From contig CM071924.1 of the NCBI GenBank assembly GCA_016081115.2, positions 93,138,616-93,202,615 on the forward strand: a stretch of 64,000 nucleotides of DNA, read 5' to 3'. How positions within the stretch are numbered: position 1 is the stretch's first letter; each line of letters opens with the position of its first letter. This DNA comes from Rehmannia glutinosa (lineage: Eukaryota; Streptophyta; Magnoliopsida; Lamiales; Orobanchaceae). The position numbers and the translations under genes are program-made. This document shows positions 23,961 to 36,212 of this stretch, piece by piece. The notes beneath the pieces were generated by a model. It had not been told where the DNA came from and ran no database searches. It saw only the letters and a list, made by a program, of their open reading frames with translations.

Positions 23961-24698
23961 AATATTTTTTAATTTACACAAAAAAAAAAACATTTCCTCA
24001 ATATTGCAATATGCTAAAAATCACTCACCGACAGTCATTTTCAGACAACTAATAATGTTGCTTAAGTTTTTTTAATATATTAATAAAAAGGATGAAACAA
24101 TTCCAAAACCAACTCATGCAAATTATTGAATTTTGCTGTCTGTGGAGGTCCACAATTTTTGGATGAGGATTAAACCTATATGTGTGGTGTAGGAATGAAA
24201 ATGCCTCAAAAAACCCTTCAAATTCTTGATCTAAATGATTTTAAGAAGTGGACCCTTTTTTTTGTGGTCCTCAAATATATCTGCAAATATGAGTTGGGTT
24301 CATTTAAAAGGTTGCCAGCATACTTTGCTTAAAAAAGAACTAGGCAATGTGACATTTTTTATTTTGTTCAATTAATGTTAGAAATTAGGTTGTATTTTTC
24401 CATCATTTCTGAGTTGTTTTATTTGGTGTGATTTGATATGAAGAATTGGGAAACAAAGATACCCATACTCCCAAGTGGGTTGTTTTGTCCCTATGAAACT
24501 CTAAAAGGTGAGCAATTAATGTTGGAATTTGGACACAATTGTTTGGTTAGGGGCAAGAGGGATGAAAATCTTGAACATCTTGCTTTGAAGTTTGATCAAA
24601 TGGCCCCCATATTTTTGGTGTTAGGGTGATGATCAGACAGGGAAGGTAGTAGGAAAAGTTGGTATGATAGTAATTATGATACTAGGCTTACATATATC
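23961..24698. other. Intergenic
   Basis: A 63-codon open frame (24438-24629, +) has no recognised motif and no neighbouring exons. Nothing else seen. Confidence 0.4.
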
Positions 24699-24701
24699 TA
24701 A

Positions 24702-25543
24702 GGGCATCTCCAACCCATAACACCAAATTTGGTGTGAAAATTACACCAAATTTGGTGTTTTGGTGTAATTTTGCAAAATCCATCTCCAACCCACTGCACT
24801 AAATCTTACACCAAATGAGTATTTTAATATTTTCTTTTCATTTTTGGAATAGCAAATTTATTTGTTTATGCAATTATTTCTTTTGCTTATTTTTATTATT
24901 ATTAATGTAACTAAATAAAAACTTATATTTAACTAATATTACATTAATTAATTATATTGCAAAATTAATATTACAACTAATATCATTTGTAACCATCTCA
25001 ATATCCCGGAGTTGGTGCTTCCATGCGGTCTTGGATCGGTGCATCAACATTGCGTTCATCCTCAATTATCATATTGTGTAATATAATGCACGTGGTCATT
25101 ATATCATTATAATGTTAGTGTTTTGTATTTTATGATAGACTTTGATGCTTTTTTAATTAAATTATAATTTTATTTATTAATTATTTTAGTTTATCAAAAT
25201 TTTAAGTTTAGTTTATAATAATTTATTGGTAAATATTAACTATTGTTCATCCAAAATAATAATTATATACAAAATTTAAATAACTAAAACCATGTTATAA
25301 ATGAATTATATATCAAATATAGGATACAATAGGAATTAAAAGTTTGAAGTAGAAGAAATTGAAGGGCAAAGAGGGAATATTTGTATTACACCAAATTTGG
25401 TGTAAAGGAATAGTGTTACACCAAATTTGGTGTAACACTATTCATTACACCAAATTTGGTGTGATGTTTAGAGTTGGGTTGAAGGGTGTTTTTTAGATAT
25501 TTGGTGTTTTGGTGTGGGTTTTAGAGTTGGGTTGGAGATGGCC
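24702..25543. mobile_element. PIF/Harbinger deletion derivative, 842 bp, TAA target site
   Basis: Inverted ends GGGCATCTCCAACCC and GGGTTGGAGATGGCC are flanked by TAA (24699-24701, 25544-25546), the classic PIF/Harbinger (Tourist-type) structure. Multiple 'acaccaaatttggtgt' palindromes lie near both ends. The middle holds the end of a transposase gene on the minus strand. It pairs with the element at 8670-9686. Confidence 0.9.
24991..25099 (-). pseudogene. Remnant of a HARBI1-type (plant transposon protein) transposase C-terminus
   Basis: On the minus strand the frame reads MTTCIILHNMIIEDERN followed by VDAPIQDRMEAPTPGY and a stop. The CIILHNMIxEDER segment is the conserved C-terminal signature of PF04827/HARBI1 nucleases in plant PIF/Harbinger elements. 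Everything upstream (the DDE core) is deleted. Confidence 0.8.
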
Positions 25544-25649
25544 TAAGGGATAGTTAAAAAAAATTGGTTAATCGCACTTTGCCCTCCAAATTATAAATAC
25601 ATTGTATCCACTGACTTTGAAAATACATATTCTACTCTCTGCACTGCAT

Positions 25650-26185
25650 GATTAGTTGCACTTTACCCCCGGCCGGGACCAACCAAAAATTGACATGTGT
25701 CAACTTATGATGGGTCCAAGTAAGCTCCCAGGGAATCAAATATTGCAAAATATTCAAATTTAGGCATGCAAAAGAGAAATTTTCAAAATTTAGTAGGCAA
25801 AGTGCAGAACTCGTTATAGTTTGGCAGGCAAAATATAATCATCCAAAAAAAACCCTGAAATTTGGGTTAATTACCAAAAAAAAATAGAAGTTTTTGGAAA
25901 AAAACTTCCGAACTGTATGATTTGTTTGCACTTGACCCCTAGCCACGACCAACCAAACGTTGACATGTGTCAACTCGTAATGGGTCCAAGTCAGCTCCCA
26001 GGGTGTTAAATGCAAAATGTTTAAAGTTAGGCATACAAAAGAGAAATTTTCAAAATTTAGTAGGCAAAGTGCAGAACTCGTGATAGTTTGGCGGACAAAA
26101 TATAATCATCCAAAAAAAAAAACCCTGAAATTTGGGTTAATTACCCCAAAAAAAAATTAGAAGTTTTTGAAAATTTGAAAAAAAA
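25650..26185. repeat. Tandem duplication, ~267-bp period
   Basis: Two direct copies share collinear blocks: the first runs from about 25650, the second from about 25918. Shared blocks include acatgtgtcaac, gggtccaagt, agctcccaggg, caaaagagaaattttcaaaa (25769 and 26036) and tataatcatccaaaaaaa. Copies are about 90% alike by eye. No ORF. The 3' parts run into the 'taattaccaaaa' MITE type. Confidence 0.8.
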
Positions 26186-27553
26186 ATTGTTGAAGTTTGA
26201 TTTTGTCTCAAATTGAATGGGCTATAATTGTAATCTTTCTATAAATTTCAGACCTGTTTTTGAAAGATTTTTTTTTTTTTTTTTGTGCTTATGAATGGGA
26301 AGAATAAAAGACAAAATCAAAACAAATGGGGGTTTAAGTTATTTTCATGATTTTCATGTTTTTAACTCCTAGTCACTTTGGATGCGCGTAAGGTACAATT
26401 ACGTGTTTTCTGTCCCCCTAAAATTCAATAATTCAAACGTGTTATTCGCAAATTTACCTACTTTATCAATCATACATTGATTTTTTCTAGAAATCCAAGT
26501 AAATGGTGTGCATATAACATACGTTCACCATTTTTATTGGTGCTTGCAATTTTAGACATCAATTGACTTGAATTGAAGCTGTGTCGCTCGATTTCCTTAG
26601 TGGATTTGATTATTTATGTTGACGTAAAATATTGATTACCAACATATTTATTGTATTTCATTTTCAAATTTAGGGAGTATGTCCCAAATATCCACCGCAA
26701 CATAAATTTAAGAAGAAAACTAGGGAAATATAATTAAATGACACCTGCCAACTAAAAATTGGAAATAGAGGTTCTGAATTATTCAGCAATTCACATCACA
26801 ATTTAATTCGCAGCTGAAATTCGTGTGGTATAGAATTTTCAACAACACAACATTAATTGTGATGAATCCAAGAATTTTTTGTAAGTGAGACACAAAATAA
26901 ACATAATTATAAATTGCATAAAAAATAATTAATAGAAGTTTAGGAAACACGACATATTCTCGTACTCGTATTGTGTCATATTGTCATACTTGTGTCCTTA
27001 ATAATATAAAACATGAAATTTATTTGTATTTTTATTTTTTATATACCATATATGCATGTCCTTAAAATTTTAAAATTTTAAAACATGACGTATTTTCATA
27101 CTCGTGTTGTAACATACTCATATCTCGTACCTATATAAGTGTTCCATAAATGGAAACAAATATTATTTTTTAACATGATCAATATATAAATTTTAAAAAC
27201 TAAATAATAACTAGTAAAAAAAATTATATGGGTGTGCACCCAATATTATTAGGACTTAGGAGCCCTAGCTCCGTCTTTATGCAACGCAATAGAATTTATA
27301 ATAAAAATCTTATGTGATAGTTTACCTCAATGTTGAACAATCAATTACTCATCTTATTAAAAATAAGTGACGTTTTTGACATAAAGAATTTGTCCTTAAA
27401 AATAAGTGAGATTTTTGACATTTTCAAGGTCAGCGAATTTGTCCTTAAATGTATCATTTTTCAACAAATTATGATGCATGAATTTGTTTTGTTCCACAAC
27501 ATTATTTATAATTAATTAAAGATATATTTGGTATTTTAACACAATCTTTAATA
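26186..27553. other. Intergenic
   Basis: AT-rich, without genes. About 27350-27530 contains two short copies of 'aaaataagtga..ttttgacat', a scrap of the Stowaway-like MITE that follows. Confidence 0.4.
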
Positions 27554-27817
27554 CTCCCTCCTATTCATAATAAGTGTCATTTTGGCACATGAAAAAATCT
27601 TCAAAAAGAATATTTTTTTTTTACATTTTTAAGGCTAGAGAGAAAATGTTTTCCCAAGTTACCCTTAAATTTATTGATTTTTAACTAACACTAAGGCATA
27701 AATTTGTTTGTTCCGAAGTAGCATTTATGATTAATTAAGGACATATTTGGTATTTAACATGATCTTTAATATATGTGTTTTTTCCTAAAAAGACACTTAT
27801 TTTGAATAAGAGGGAGT
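27554..27817. mobile_element. Stowaway-like MITE
   Basis: Left end CTCCCTCCTATTCATAATAAGTGTC and a right end complementary to it (gacacttattttgaataagagggag). The left flank is TA; the right TA is lost. End sequence and size (about 264 bp) fit Tc1/Mariner-type Stowaway elements. Confidence 0.65.
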
Positions 27818-28430
27818 GCGTGTTTTTCTTTTACTAAATCGTCACTTATTTTGAATAGAAGAGAAAGAATAATAATATTGATAAATTAGAAGAAAAAAAT
27901 TGACAACTTTTTAAAATCCAATCATGAAGAGAAAAACGTTATATAAAGTGTGAAAATTAAATAAAATACTGAGAATTTATGAAAGTTAGGTGTGGCAGAT
28001 AAAAGTGGATTTAAGAGGTGAGGACAATTCCTCTCTTTTAGCATTCATTGCTGCCGTACCACTAAAAGTAAAATGTGTCCCCGTGAATTGTGATATCTTA
28101 CGAATAGGTTTTGGGAATAGGGAAAAAGTTTCTAGAAGCTGTTGAATTCAAGCTCATGAAATATTTTCTTTTCTCAACTTTTAGACTTTAGGTTAATCTT
28201 TCAACATTCCAATAAAGATTTTGTTCAAGATTTAGGGGATCTTTATATTGCGCTTTTTTTTTTGTAATTTTTTTAATGGTGAACATCTAATGATGTTGCT
28301 TAAAATCGAACAGATTGCTCAAAGTACATGATGATCCAACTTTTTCTACGGAACTGATAATTTTTTGGATGAGAACTTACATGCACTAGCAAACGTTAGA
28401 TGAGTCCTGAAGTTGTCACATGGATGCCCA
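27818..28430. other. Intergenic
   Basis: AT-rich; a further scrap of the Stowaway end near 27842-27865. No gene. Confidence 0.4.
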
Positions 28431-28440
28431 TCCGGCCGGC

Positions 28441-28993
28441 CATGGGCGAAGCTACCTTAGGACGAGTGCGGTCGGCGGACCGCACTCGATCTCGGAGTGA
28501 CTCTGTTAAATTTGAGTTGGATCACATTGAAAATTCAAGCGGAGGTTTAGTTCATATAAAAAAATTGGGATAAATTTGAAAAGTCCATAAACTTTATTGC
28601 CGTGGCTCAAGATATTAAGAATTATCTGGTTCAATTAAGGTATATTAGTGGATAAATGATTGTCTTGTTGTTATATACATAGATATATGTTTCAAATTTG
28701 ATAGTGAATAGTTTTTTGGAAGTATTTTTGAATGAAATTTTGTATATAAATCTATTTCATAATAATTATAGTTATTTGGTGGTTAATTTAGAATATGTTT
28801 TTGGATACGTCACTTATCCAAAAAGTTCATTATAGAGAAACCATAATTAGAGATTATGGAAACCGCAAAAATTATTGTAAGGTACCACCTTCATATTTGC
28901 CTCATTTTTCTATTTTTTTCAAATATCGGTTCGACATTAAATCGCCAAAATGAAAAAAATTATGACCTCACCGGCCTAGGAATCGGCTAGTGG
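28441..28993. mobile_element. Probable MITE with GGGCGAAGC-type ends
   Basis: CATGGGCGAAGCTACC at the left and GTGGCTATGCCCATG at the right form imperfect inverted ends like those of the small element at 33721-33900. 'catccg' occurs on both outer sides, but a full TSD is not clear. Confidence 0.45.
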
Positions 28994-29777
28994 CTATGCC
29001 CATGCATCCGACGCTCAAACCGCACGATGCTAGGAGTAGGAGAATTCTAGAGTGAAGACAATAATTAACTGCGATTAATTCAAATTACTTACAAATAATG
29101 AGGAGAAAACCTCTTTTATACCTGAGTAGTTGGTCGCATGGGTCTTGTAGCATAAAGTGGTGCATCCGTGCGTGGTATTGGGTAATTAATGAGATTAAAT
29201 AAATGTGTTAAATAAATAATAATGATAATTATGAAATGACTTTTTGCCCATGACATGTACCAAATAATTGATTGTGTTTTTGTCTCATTACATTTTTTTT
29301 TCTTAATATTTAATGTTGTGGTATTTGAGTCTACAATACTATTTTATAGAGTTCGTTCATACTAAATTAAACTTTAGAGTCAAGCACTTGTATTTTACTG
29401 ATAGTAACACCATTTTTTTATTTATGTCATGAGTTCATGTTGTTTTATCATCGTTGGTTGGTCTACCGTATATGGTAATAATAACTTTTATGTAGAGGTA
29501 TATGATAATTGCTGAAAAATAAATTTGAATATTTGTGTTGTAATAATTGATTTTTCAGTGGAACATGATGGAAAATATAGAACTTAAATTTTGAGTTGCC
29601 CTTTGCTAGCAACTATGATATTTGGCTCATGATTATTATAAGTAACCTAAAATTGTAACAACTGTAGCTTTTGATACAGTATGCTCGATCTTACACTACA
29701 CAAAAAATCAATTTATGTACAAAAAATTTGTAAGTAGGTATTAAGGTAATTATAAAATGTAGGTAAAATTATTGTAG
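28994..29777. other. Intergenic
   Basis: AT-rich; nothing recognised. Confidence 0.4.
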
Positions 29778-29786
29778 GTAAATATT

Positions 29787-31060
29787 GGGATAATTTCATT
29801 TTTGATACCCAAAGTTTACCACCTTTTCGCTTTTGGTACCTAATGTTCCTACTTAATCAATTTTGGTAACCAATATTTTTCCATTTGATCAATTTTACTA
29901 CAATTCGTTAATTTGCCATCTAAAACAAACGGTTCACCTGTTGTAGCAGGTGAAAACCAGTTAAAATTAGTAAAAATGAAGAATAAAAAACCTTTTGGGT
30001 ACCAAAAGCGAAAAGATGGTAAATTTTGGGTATCAAAAGCGAAAAGACGGTAAATTTTGGGTATAAAAAATAAACATGATTTTTTTTATACATAGGACTT
30101 TTTTTTAAATATAATTTTCAAAAATTGATTCAGTTTGAAAGAGTAGTCGCGTTTATATATCAAATAAAATTATCTCTTATATATATATATATAGATATTC
30201 ATAAAATAAAAAATTTAATTTTTCTTTTTTTCTTCTCTTCCACTTCATCCTTTCCGTTTCATATTTTTTTCCCATTTTCTTCACCCAAAGAATCGAAAAA
30301 CGTCTTTTAATTTGATATTGGAGTTTTATGGAGTCCTAAATAAAAAACAATCAAAACACTTTTTAAAACTTCGAAATATATTTTAAAAATTCTGGAACTT
30401 TTAAAAATTATCATATTTTAATATCCCAATTATGGAATAATTTTAGACTTTTAAATAGATTTTTGATTTTTTCAAAAAAAAATCAATATTTTAGTTAATT
30501 TTTATATTTTTAAATAGTTTTTTAGTTTTTTAAAAAAATCAATGTTTTACCCTTTTTGGATTTTTTAAGTCAATCAAATTTTTTGGTTAATTTTTTCAAA
30601 ATCTTATAGTTTACAGTTTTTAATCCAGTTTTTAAGAATTTTAGAAAATTTCCAGATTTTTAATTTTATATTGAATTTATTTTTTTAAGTAGTTGTCAGA
30701 TTTTTAACACAACTTTTAGTTCTTTAAACAATATTTTAGATTTTTAAAACACCATTTTTTTTCGAAAATAACTTTTTGGAAATAATATTGAGTTTTTTTA
30801 GTTTAGAATTTAAAATATTTTAAATAATTTTGGGTACCAAAATAGAAAATATGGTAAATTTTGGGTATCAAAAGTGAAATTATCCCTAACTTTTTACCTG
30901 CAGCAACAGGTTAGCCGTCATTTTTGGATGGAAAAATAACGACATGTAGTGAAAGTGACTAACGTCTGAAACTTAGGGTACCAAAATTGATTAAGTGGGA
31001 ACATTGGGTACCAAAAGCGAAAATGTGGTAAACTTTGAGTATCAAAAGTGAAATTATCCT
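29787..31060. mobile_element. Mutator-like element, ~100-bp terminal inverted repeats, 9-bp TSD
   Basis: A perfect 9-bp TSD gtaaatatt (29778-29786, 31061-31069) encloses 1274 bp. The ends GGGATAATTTCATTTTTGAT and its near-complement stay alignable for about 100 bp (…tttaccac.ttttcgcttttggtacc…). Partial copies of the terminal sequence recur inside at about 29995-30065 and 30828-30890 facing each other. The centre (30080-30820) is T-rich with no credible ORF, so the element is non-autonomous. Confidence 0.85.
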
Positions 31061-31069
31061 GTAAATATT

Positions 31070-31577
31070 TATCAACATAATCTAAAATTATCGATAAATA
31101 CCTATAGTATTTGAGTGTCTAGGTTTTTTAGCACTTCCAATATGATGTTAATGTTTTTAGCCTATTTTTTGAAACACATGTTTTTTAGTCATTTGACTAC
31201 GTAAAAAATCCAATTTGTCCTTGAGTCAATTTAATTACACCAATACACAATAGCTTAGGGTAATGTAGCTTGTAACTCACACTATAGTTCAGTAACTCGA
31301 CATTGTAGCTCATAACTCGACAATGTAGCTCAATAACTCGATATCGAAGTTACACGTAACTTCGATGGCGAGTATCGAGCTTTCAGATTCGATCACTACG
31401 CATTTTCTCGCTCTTTCGTCATCGTAAAATTGACAGAGAAGTTTAATATTTATACAAATTTTCGTCTAATAAACGAAATATTGAAAGATCTTAATACCAT
31501 TTTCGAGATACCCGTAAATGGTCGTCAATAATATTTGCCGATTTTTTTTTTAAAAAAATTTGAAAGAGAGAGTAAGA

Positions 31578-31666
<89 letters not shown>

Positions 31667-32012
31667 AGTGAAAGAGAGAAAAATAGACCAAATATCAAAC
31701 AAGAGCATGCTTTAGAAGGGTATGGTGTCTTTTGTTCTACCAAAATGAATAAAAAAATATTTATTTTCAAAAGATGACTATTTTTCATATTTTTATTATA
31801 GAAGTGGTCATTTTGACCCATTACCACATAGTAATTTTGTTGGTAAATTTAAAAATTGTCGGTGACTTGCGTATAGTTTGAGGGAAAATATAATTTTTAT
31901 TTTGTAAGTAAGTGTAAAATTTAGTGATAAAATCATTTATGTCAGTAAATTTAATCGGTAAACTGTATTTTTTCTTGTATTGTTATAGTTATTTTAAGTT
32001 GAATATGTCTCA
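31070..32012. other. Intergenic
   Basis: Contains a compound microsatellite and no recognised gene. Confidence 0.4.
31578..31662. repeat. Compound (TA)n(GA)n microsatellite
   Basis: A TA run of about 36 bp passes directly into a GA run of about 49 bp. It yields spurious Ser-Leu/Ile-Tyr open frames on the minus strand. Confidence 0.97.
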
Positions 32013-32165
32013 TGTGAGACCGTCTCATGAATCTAAGTTCATGAGACAGATCCTAAACACATACAAAAATATGAATTATTTAATAGGTATGAGTACTTTG
32101 AGTCGAAATTCTATTTAAATATAGGATCCGTCTCATGGATTATATCCATGAGACCGTCTCACACA
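32013..32165. mobile_element. Small MITE with GTGAGACCGTCTCAT ends
   Basis: TGTGAGACCGTCTCATGAAT at the left and atccatgagaccgtctcaca at the right are inverted partners; each end also contains a short internal hairpin. No TSD is clear. Similar GAGACCGTCTCA ends are widespread in asterid genomes as I recall. Confidence 0.6.
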
Positions 32166-32720
32166 AATTTTTGTGTTTTAAGTTTTATTTTACATTTATT
32201 TATTGTTTATCCTAGCACACATTTAATTTAATAATAAGAAAATAAAATAAAAATAAGATATTCGAACTGATGGCAGATCTGGTAATTAATAATTGTTTGA
32301 TGCTTCTTCACCTTATCCCATGTAAATCAAAAGGCAGAATTTATCTAAAGAAGTGACAATTAATTTTTAAATTGATTCAAAAGCTTCATTATCAAGTATT
32401 CGTTGAGCTTTATCTTACTTTATTAGTGTGGGTTATTTACTCATATTCAATGAATTTATCACATTAATTAGCAATTCTTAAGAATAATTACATGTGTTGA
32501 TTATTTGACCAAATTCAGCATAATTAAAAATGTTCGTAATTAATTACACAGCCCATAGTTTATGACTTTGACTTTTAAATGTTGCCCTACGGTATAACAC
32601 TATCCATTATTCTTTCCACTTTTGACTCAGAATCCTATGTATGATTTTCACATGGGGTTCAGTTATTTTTATTTTAGTGTTTATGAAAAATTTCATGCTA
32701 TCCAATTAGTATGTTTAAAA
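32166..32720. other. Intergenic
   Basis: AT-rich; nothing recognised. Confidence 0.4.
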
Positions 32721-32722
32721 TA

Positions 32723-32978
32723 CTACCTGATCTGAAGTATATAGTCCATTATTTTTTTTGATGCCCCAAATAATATATAATTTATTTTCTATATTTAATA
32801 TTAATTTTTCTATTATTTTAATTACTATTATAAATCAATTTAATGTCTTTTATAATTTATATTATTTATTAAATAATAATAAATCAAGTAAACATTTAGC
32901 ATATTTGTAGTTTCCAAAACTTTCTTAATCTATGTGAAAAGTCAAACTGGACTATATCTTTGGGACGGAGCTAGGGAG
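32723..32978. mobile_element. Stowaway-like MITE, TA target site
   Basis: TA flanks (32721-32722, 32979-32980). Ends CTACCTGATCTGAAGTATAT and tatctttgggacggagctagggag are diverged inverted repeats of the CTCCCTCCGTCCCA type. Confidence 0.6.
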
Positions 32979-32980
32979 TA

Positions 32981-33423
32981 CTTTTTACTGTATACATACC
33001 TGATTATCAATTTAATATTTAATCGGAAAATTTTGAGTTTTCTTACTGATATTATAGCGTACATGATTTTTACACACAGTTTTGATAACTGAATTTTGCT
33101 CTAAATGGTTAAGTTAATACTTAGTACGTACATATATTTGGTAGAATTTGTTTATTTTTATTTAAAATTATTCCTACATTATCTTTTAAGCATTATATAG
33201 TTTTAATTGCTACTCAAATTATTTTTTATTATATTCATGACTTAATTAAATAAATTCTGTCATAATTATAGCATGCCCTTTTTTAAAAATTCATCATTAC
33301 ACCACCACATTTATAATTGATTATGATAGAAAATATGACACCGAAAGCATGCTTGTTTATGCGGAGAGGATGGTTTAGAAATTAAAATCTATAAGGTAAC
33401 ATTATTTTTAATTTTCGAAAGAC
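32981..33423. other. Intergenic
   Basis: AT-rich; nothing recognised. Confidence 0.4.
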
Positions 33424-33436
33424 ATGTCAAACCTTT

Positions 33437-34026
33437 TTTTTTCTTTTGGACAAAGAAGAAGTTGTATTCGATAAAATGCAGAAAAATTGTAATATCAGTA
33501 CGCAGTACACATTCGTCAACATAAAAACATTATCTCATGCAAACAAAAACAAGAGGCTGAAAAAAGAGAAACAAAACTCAAATAGAATATCGGAAGTCCC
33601 AAATCCGGCTTCGTTGAATGATTGCTTGCACGACCACTAGAGAAGAACGACTAGGAGTCCAAATTCTTTCCATGAAATATGCATGCAGAGCTGACGAAAA
33701 AGGGATAAAATACTTTCACACAGGGGCGTAGCTAGGGTGGCCTCCCCGGCCCCCTGCGCACCGCCAATTTTTTTCGTCCCATTTTTTGTGTGGAAAAAAA
33801 TGAAAAAAAAATTATATATGTATTTTTAAGGGGAAAAAATAGTTGAGCTAGGGGAAAAAAATTTGGGCTAGGAGTAACCAGTCGTGCTGGCTACGCCCCT
33901 ACTTTCACAAGAGAAATGGAGAAGAAAACTTCCACTTACGAATAGAGAATAGGTCTAATTTCACAAAAGGAAATATCACTACTCTCATAATAGGGAGCCA
34001 TGGTTTTTTTGGAGGTTTTTTGGGGT
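33437..34026 (-). mobile_element. LINE-like retroposon, truncated, with a nested MITE
   Basis: A 13-bp direct repeat atgtcaaaccttt (33424-33436, 34027-34039) bounds the insert. On the minus strand it ends in A-rich sequence after 'cgaatacaacttcttctttg'. A 180-bp MITE inserted into it afterwards. No reverse transcriptase motif remains. Confidence 0.65.
33721..33900. mobile_element. 180-bp MITE with CAGGGGCGTAGC ends
   Basis: Ends AGGGGCGTAGCTAGG and GGCTACGCCCCT are inverted partners. The flanking repeat is actttcaca (33712-33720, 33901-33909), 9 bp, or 10 bp if the preceding t is counted. This suggests Mutator-type mobilisation. Confidence 0.75.
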
Positions 34027-34039
34027 ATGTCAAACCTTT

Positions 34040-35632
34040 AATTTATTGACAATTTACAGAAGATATTTTCTTTGAACAAATCTTGTGGAGTATTTTTTAA
34101 CTATCCTTTATTGAGTTTATGTCATTATGTGTTGTTTATCTAAATAATAGAAAAAAAATCCTTATTATTGATTATATTTGTTGTACATAAACAACTATAA
34201 ATATTAAAAATTAGGTCTATATCATATATATCAATTTTGATATTTTACTAGAGTATTATTAGAGTTTATATCCAACATCAGGGAATAACCTAATATACAA
34301 ATACAAATCCCTAATACGAACAAAAACACCACACACGCACAGATTATTGTGGGCCTTTAGTAGGGCTTCTTATTTTGGTACAACCTTTTAATACATTTTC
34401 CTGTATTATATTAAATATTATGCTTTGATAAAATTTGATATTTTTGGTAAATAATTAGTGCAATATTGCAATATAATAAAATTCTAATAAAACATGCAAT
34501 GGAAAATCTGATTTATGAAGGTAAATCAGATGTACAAACCTAGGATCCAAAAAATACTTTATTCGAGGGTACCTGAAACATGGCACACATGATTAGGGGA
34601 GTCGGGGTGGCCCCCAACTAAGGCCCTTCGAAACTTAAGTCAGAATCGGGTAATTGAGGTACTTAGAAAGTTAAAGAGTGATATAATTTTGAATAATGAC
34701 AAGTTACCTTTTACCTTGATTTTCGTGTCGTATTTATAGTATTGACTTATTGTTCACCGTGAAATACGAATCATCGTACACGTTGCGCTCCATCAACGGT
34801 GGAGAGCTCGAGGGCGACCCGCGGGTCAGGACCTGTATAAAAAGCAACGAATTTTGAGGGCATCCTGGTGAGACAAAATCAGGATGGTAATTTGATCTAA
34901 GCGAGGTTATGATGTAATTTCCATATCAAAATCCTAGGTGCAAAATTTGACGATAATGCTGACACTTTTATGATCTACCCTAGAACGATAACTGAGTATT
35001 CTAAGATCAATTTAAGTTTTACATTAAAATATTTAAAAATATAATAACAAAAAGATAAAAAGTAGTTATCAATCATTATGTAAGAAAATTTGAAATAATG
35101 AAAATTGTTAAATAATAAAGTTATCCGACAAAATCGGCTTAGGTTTTGCTGCAAAACATCTTGCGACATAATGTCTTGACCATTCTTTATTGCTACTAAT
35201 TTTTTTAATCAATCCAAACATATATATACTTGAACAAGTCAATTGAACTGAACCAAGAATTTAAAAAACAAAAAAATGAAATTGATTAAATAACATTTAT
35301 TATGGAAATTCATTTAATTTTCGGCATGAGATTATTTTCATCCGTGAAGATAGGAGCGAATGAAGGATGAAGAGTCATAATTTGAGTTGGGCATGCATGC
35401 CCATATTCACATGCCATCCCACATGTCCATGCAGTAACCCCTAAACACATAGCATACAATGGGCCCCAACAAATTTTCGGAATGGGCCCCATTAATCAAA
35501 CCCACATGGCCATGCCAAACTCATTAACCGACAAGCCTGGACCCACCCTCACATGCTATGCTCTTTTCTATTTCCTCTCACTTAATTTTTATTAAAGTAT
35601 TAGAATTCTCACTCTTGTTATTCAATTCATTA
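34040..35632. other. Intergenic
   Basis: AT-rich; open frames at 34975-35169 and 35310-35492 (-) have no family signature. Nothing else recognised. Confidence 0.4.
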
Positions 35633-35640
35633 CTGTAAAT

Positions 35641-36204
35641 TAGGCGGTGGCCAAATAAAATCGAAATTGGGTTCTGAAGTGAAATTTGAACTGTGGGCAA
35701 AGATTTTGGGAATTGTTGACTGGAAACGAGTTCCAAAACCTAAACCATAATTGTGTAGGCGGTTTCGATTACGGTTCATGATTGTCAAAAATGGTGGAAC
35801 CGACAATTTTAACTATAGTTTAAAGGTTAAAATCGATGATTTTTTCCGGTAAAATAATTTGCTAAAAGAAATGTCAAATATTTTATTATGATGTTTTATA
35901 CTCGTAAACACATGAAATATATGTTAAACTATAAGTGAGCTAGTAGACTTTGATTCATCTATATTCGAAGAGCTAGAATACATAGGCAGCTTAATATTAT
36001 TATTAAATACAAAGCTTAATATCATTATGAATATTAAGTCTAAGAGTTTTTTGTGACCGGAATTTATAATCCTTTTCTGAAAAAAATTCAGAAAATTATA
36101 AAAAGAAATAATCAGAACCAGAACCATGGAGGAACCAGTTTCAATTTAAAAGGAACCCAAAATCAAAACTGTGAGGCTAAGTTTCAGAGTCGTGGCCACC
36201 CCTA
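35641..36204. mobile_element. hAT-type MITE, 564 bp
   Basis: A perfect 8-bp TSD ctgtaaat (35633-35640, 36205-36212) encloses ends TAGGCGGTGGCC and GTGGCCACCCCTA. Subterminal GGAACC/GGTTCC-type repeats are present. The same family appears without a TSD at 55601-56195. Confidence 0.87.
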
Positions 36205-36212
36205 CTGTAAAT

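Noticed and set aside
24438..24629. 63-codon open frame
   Set aside because: No recognised motif, no flanking exons; chance length in this DNA.
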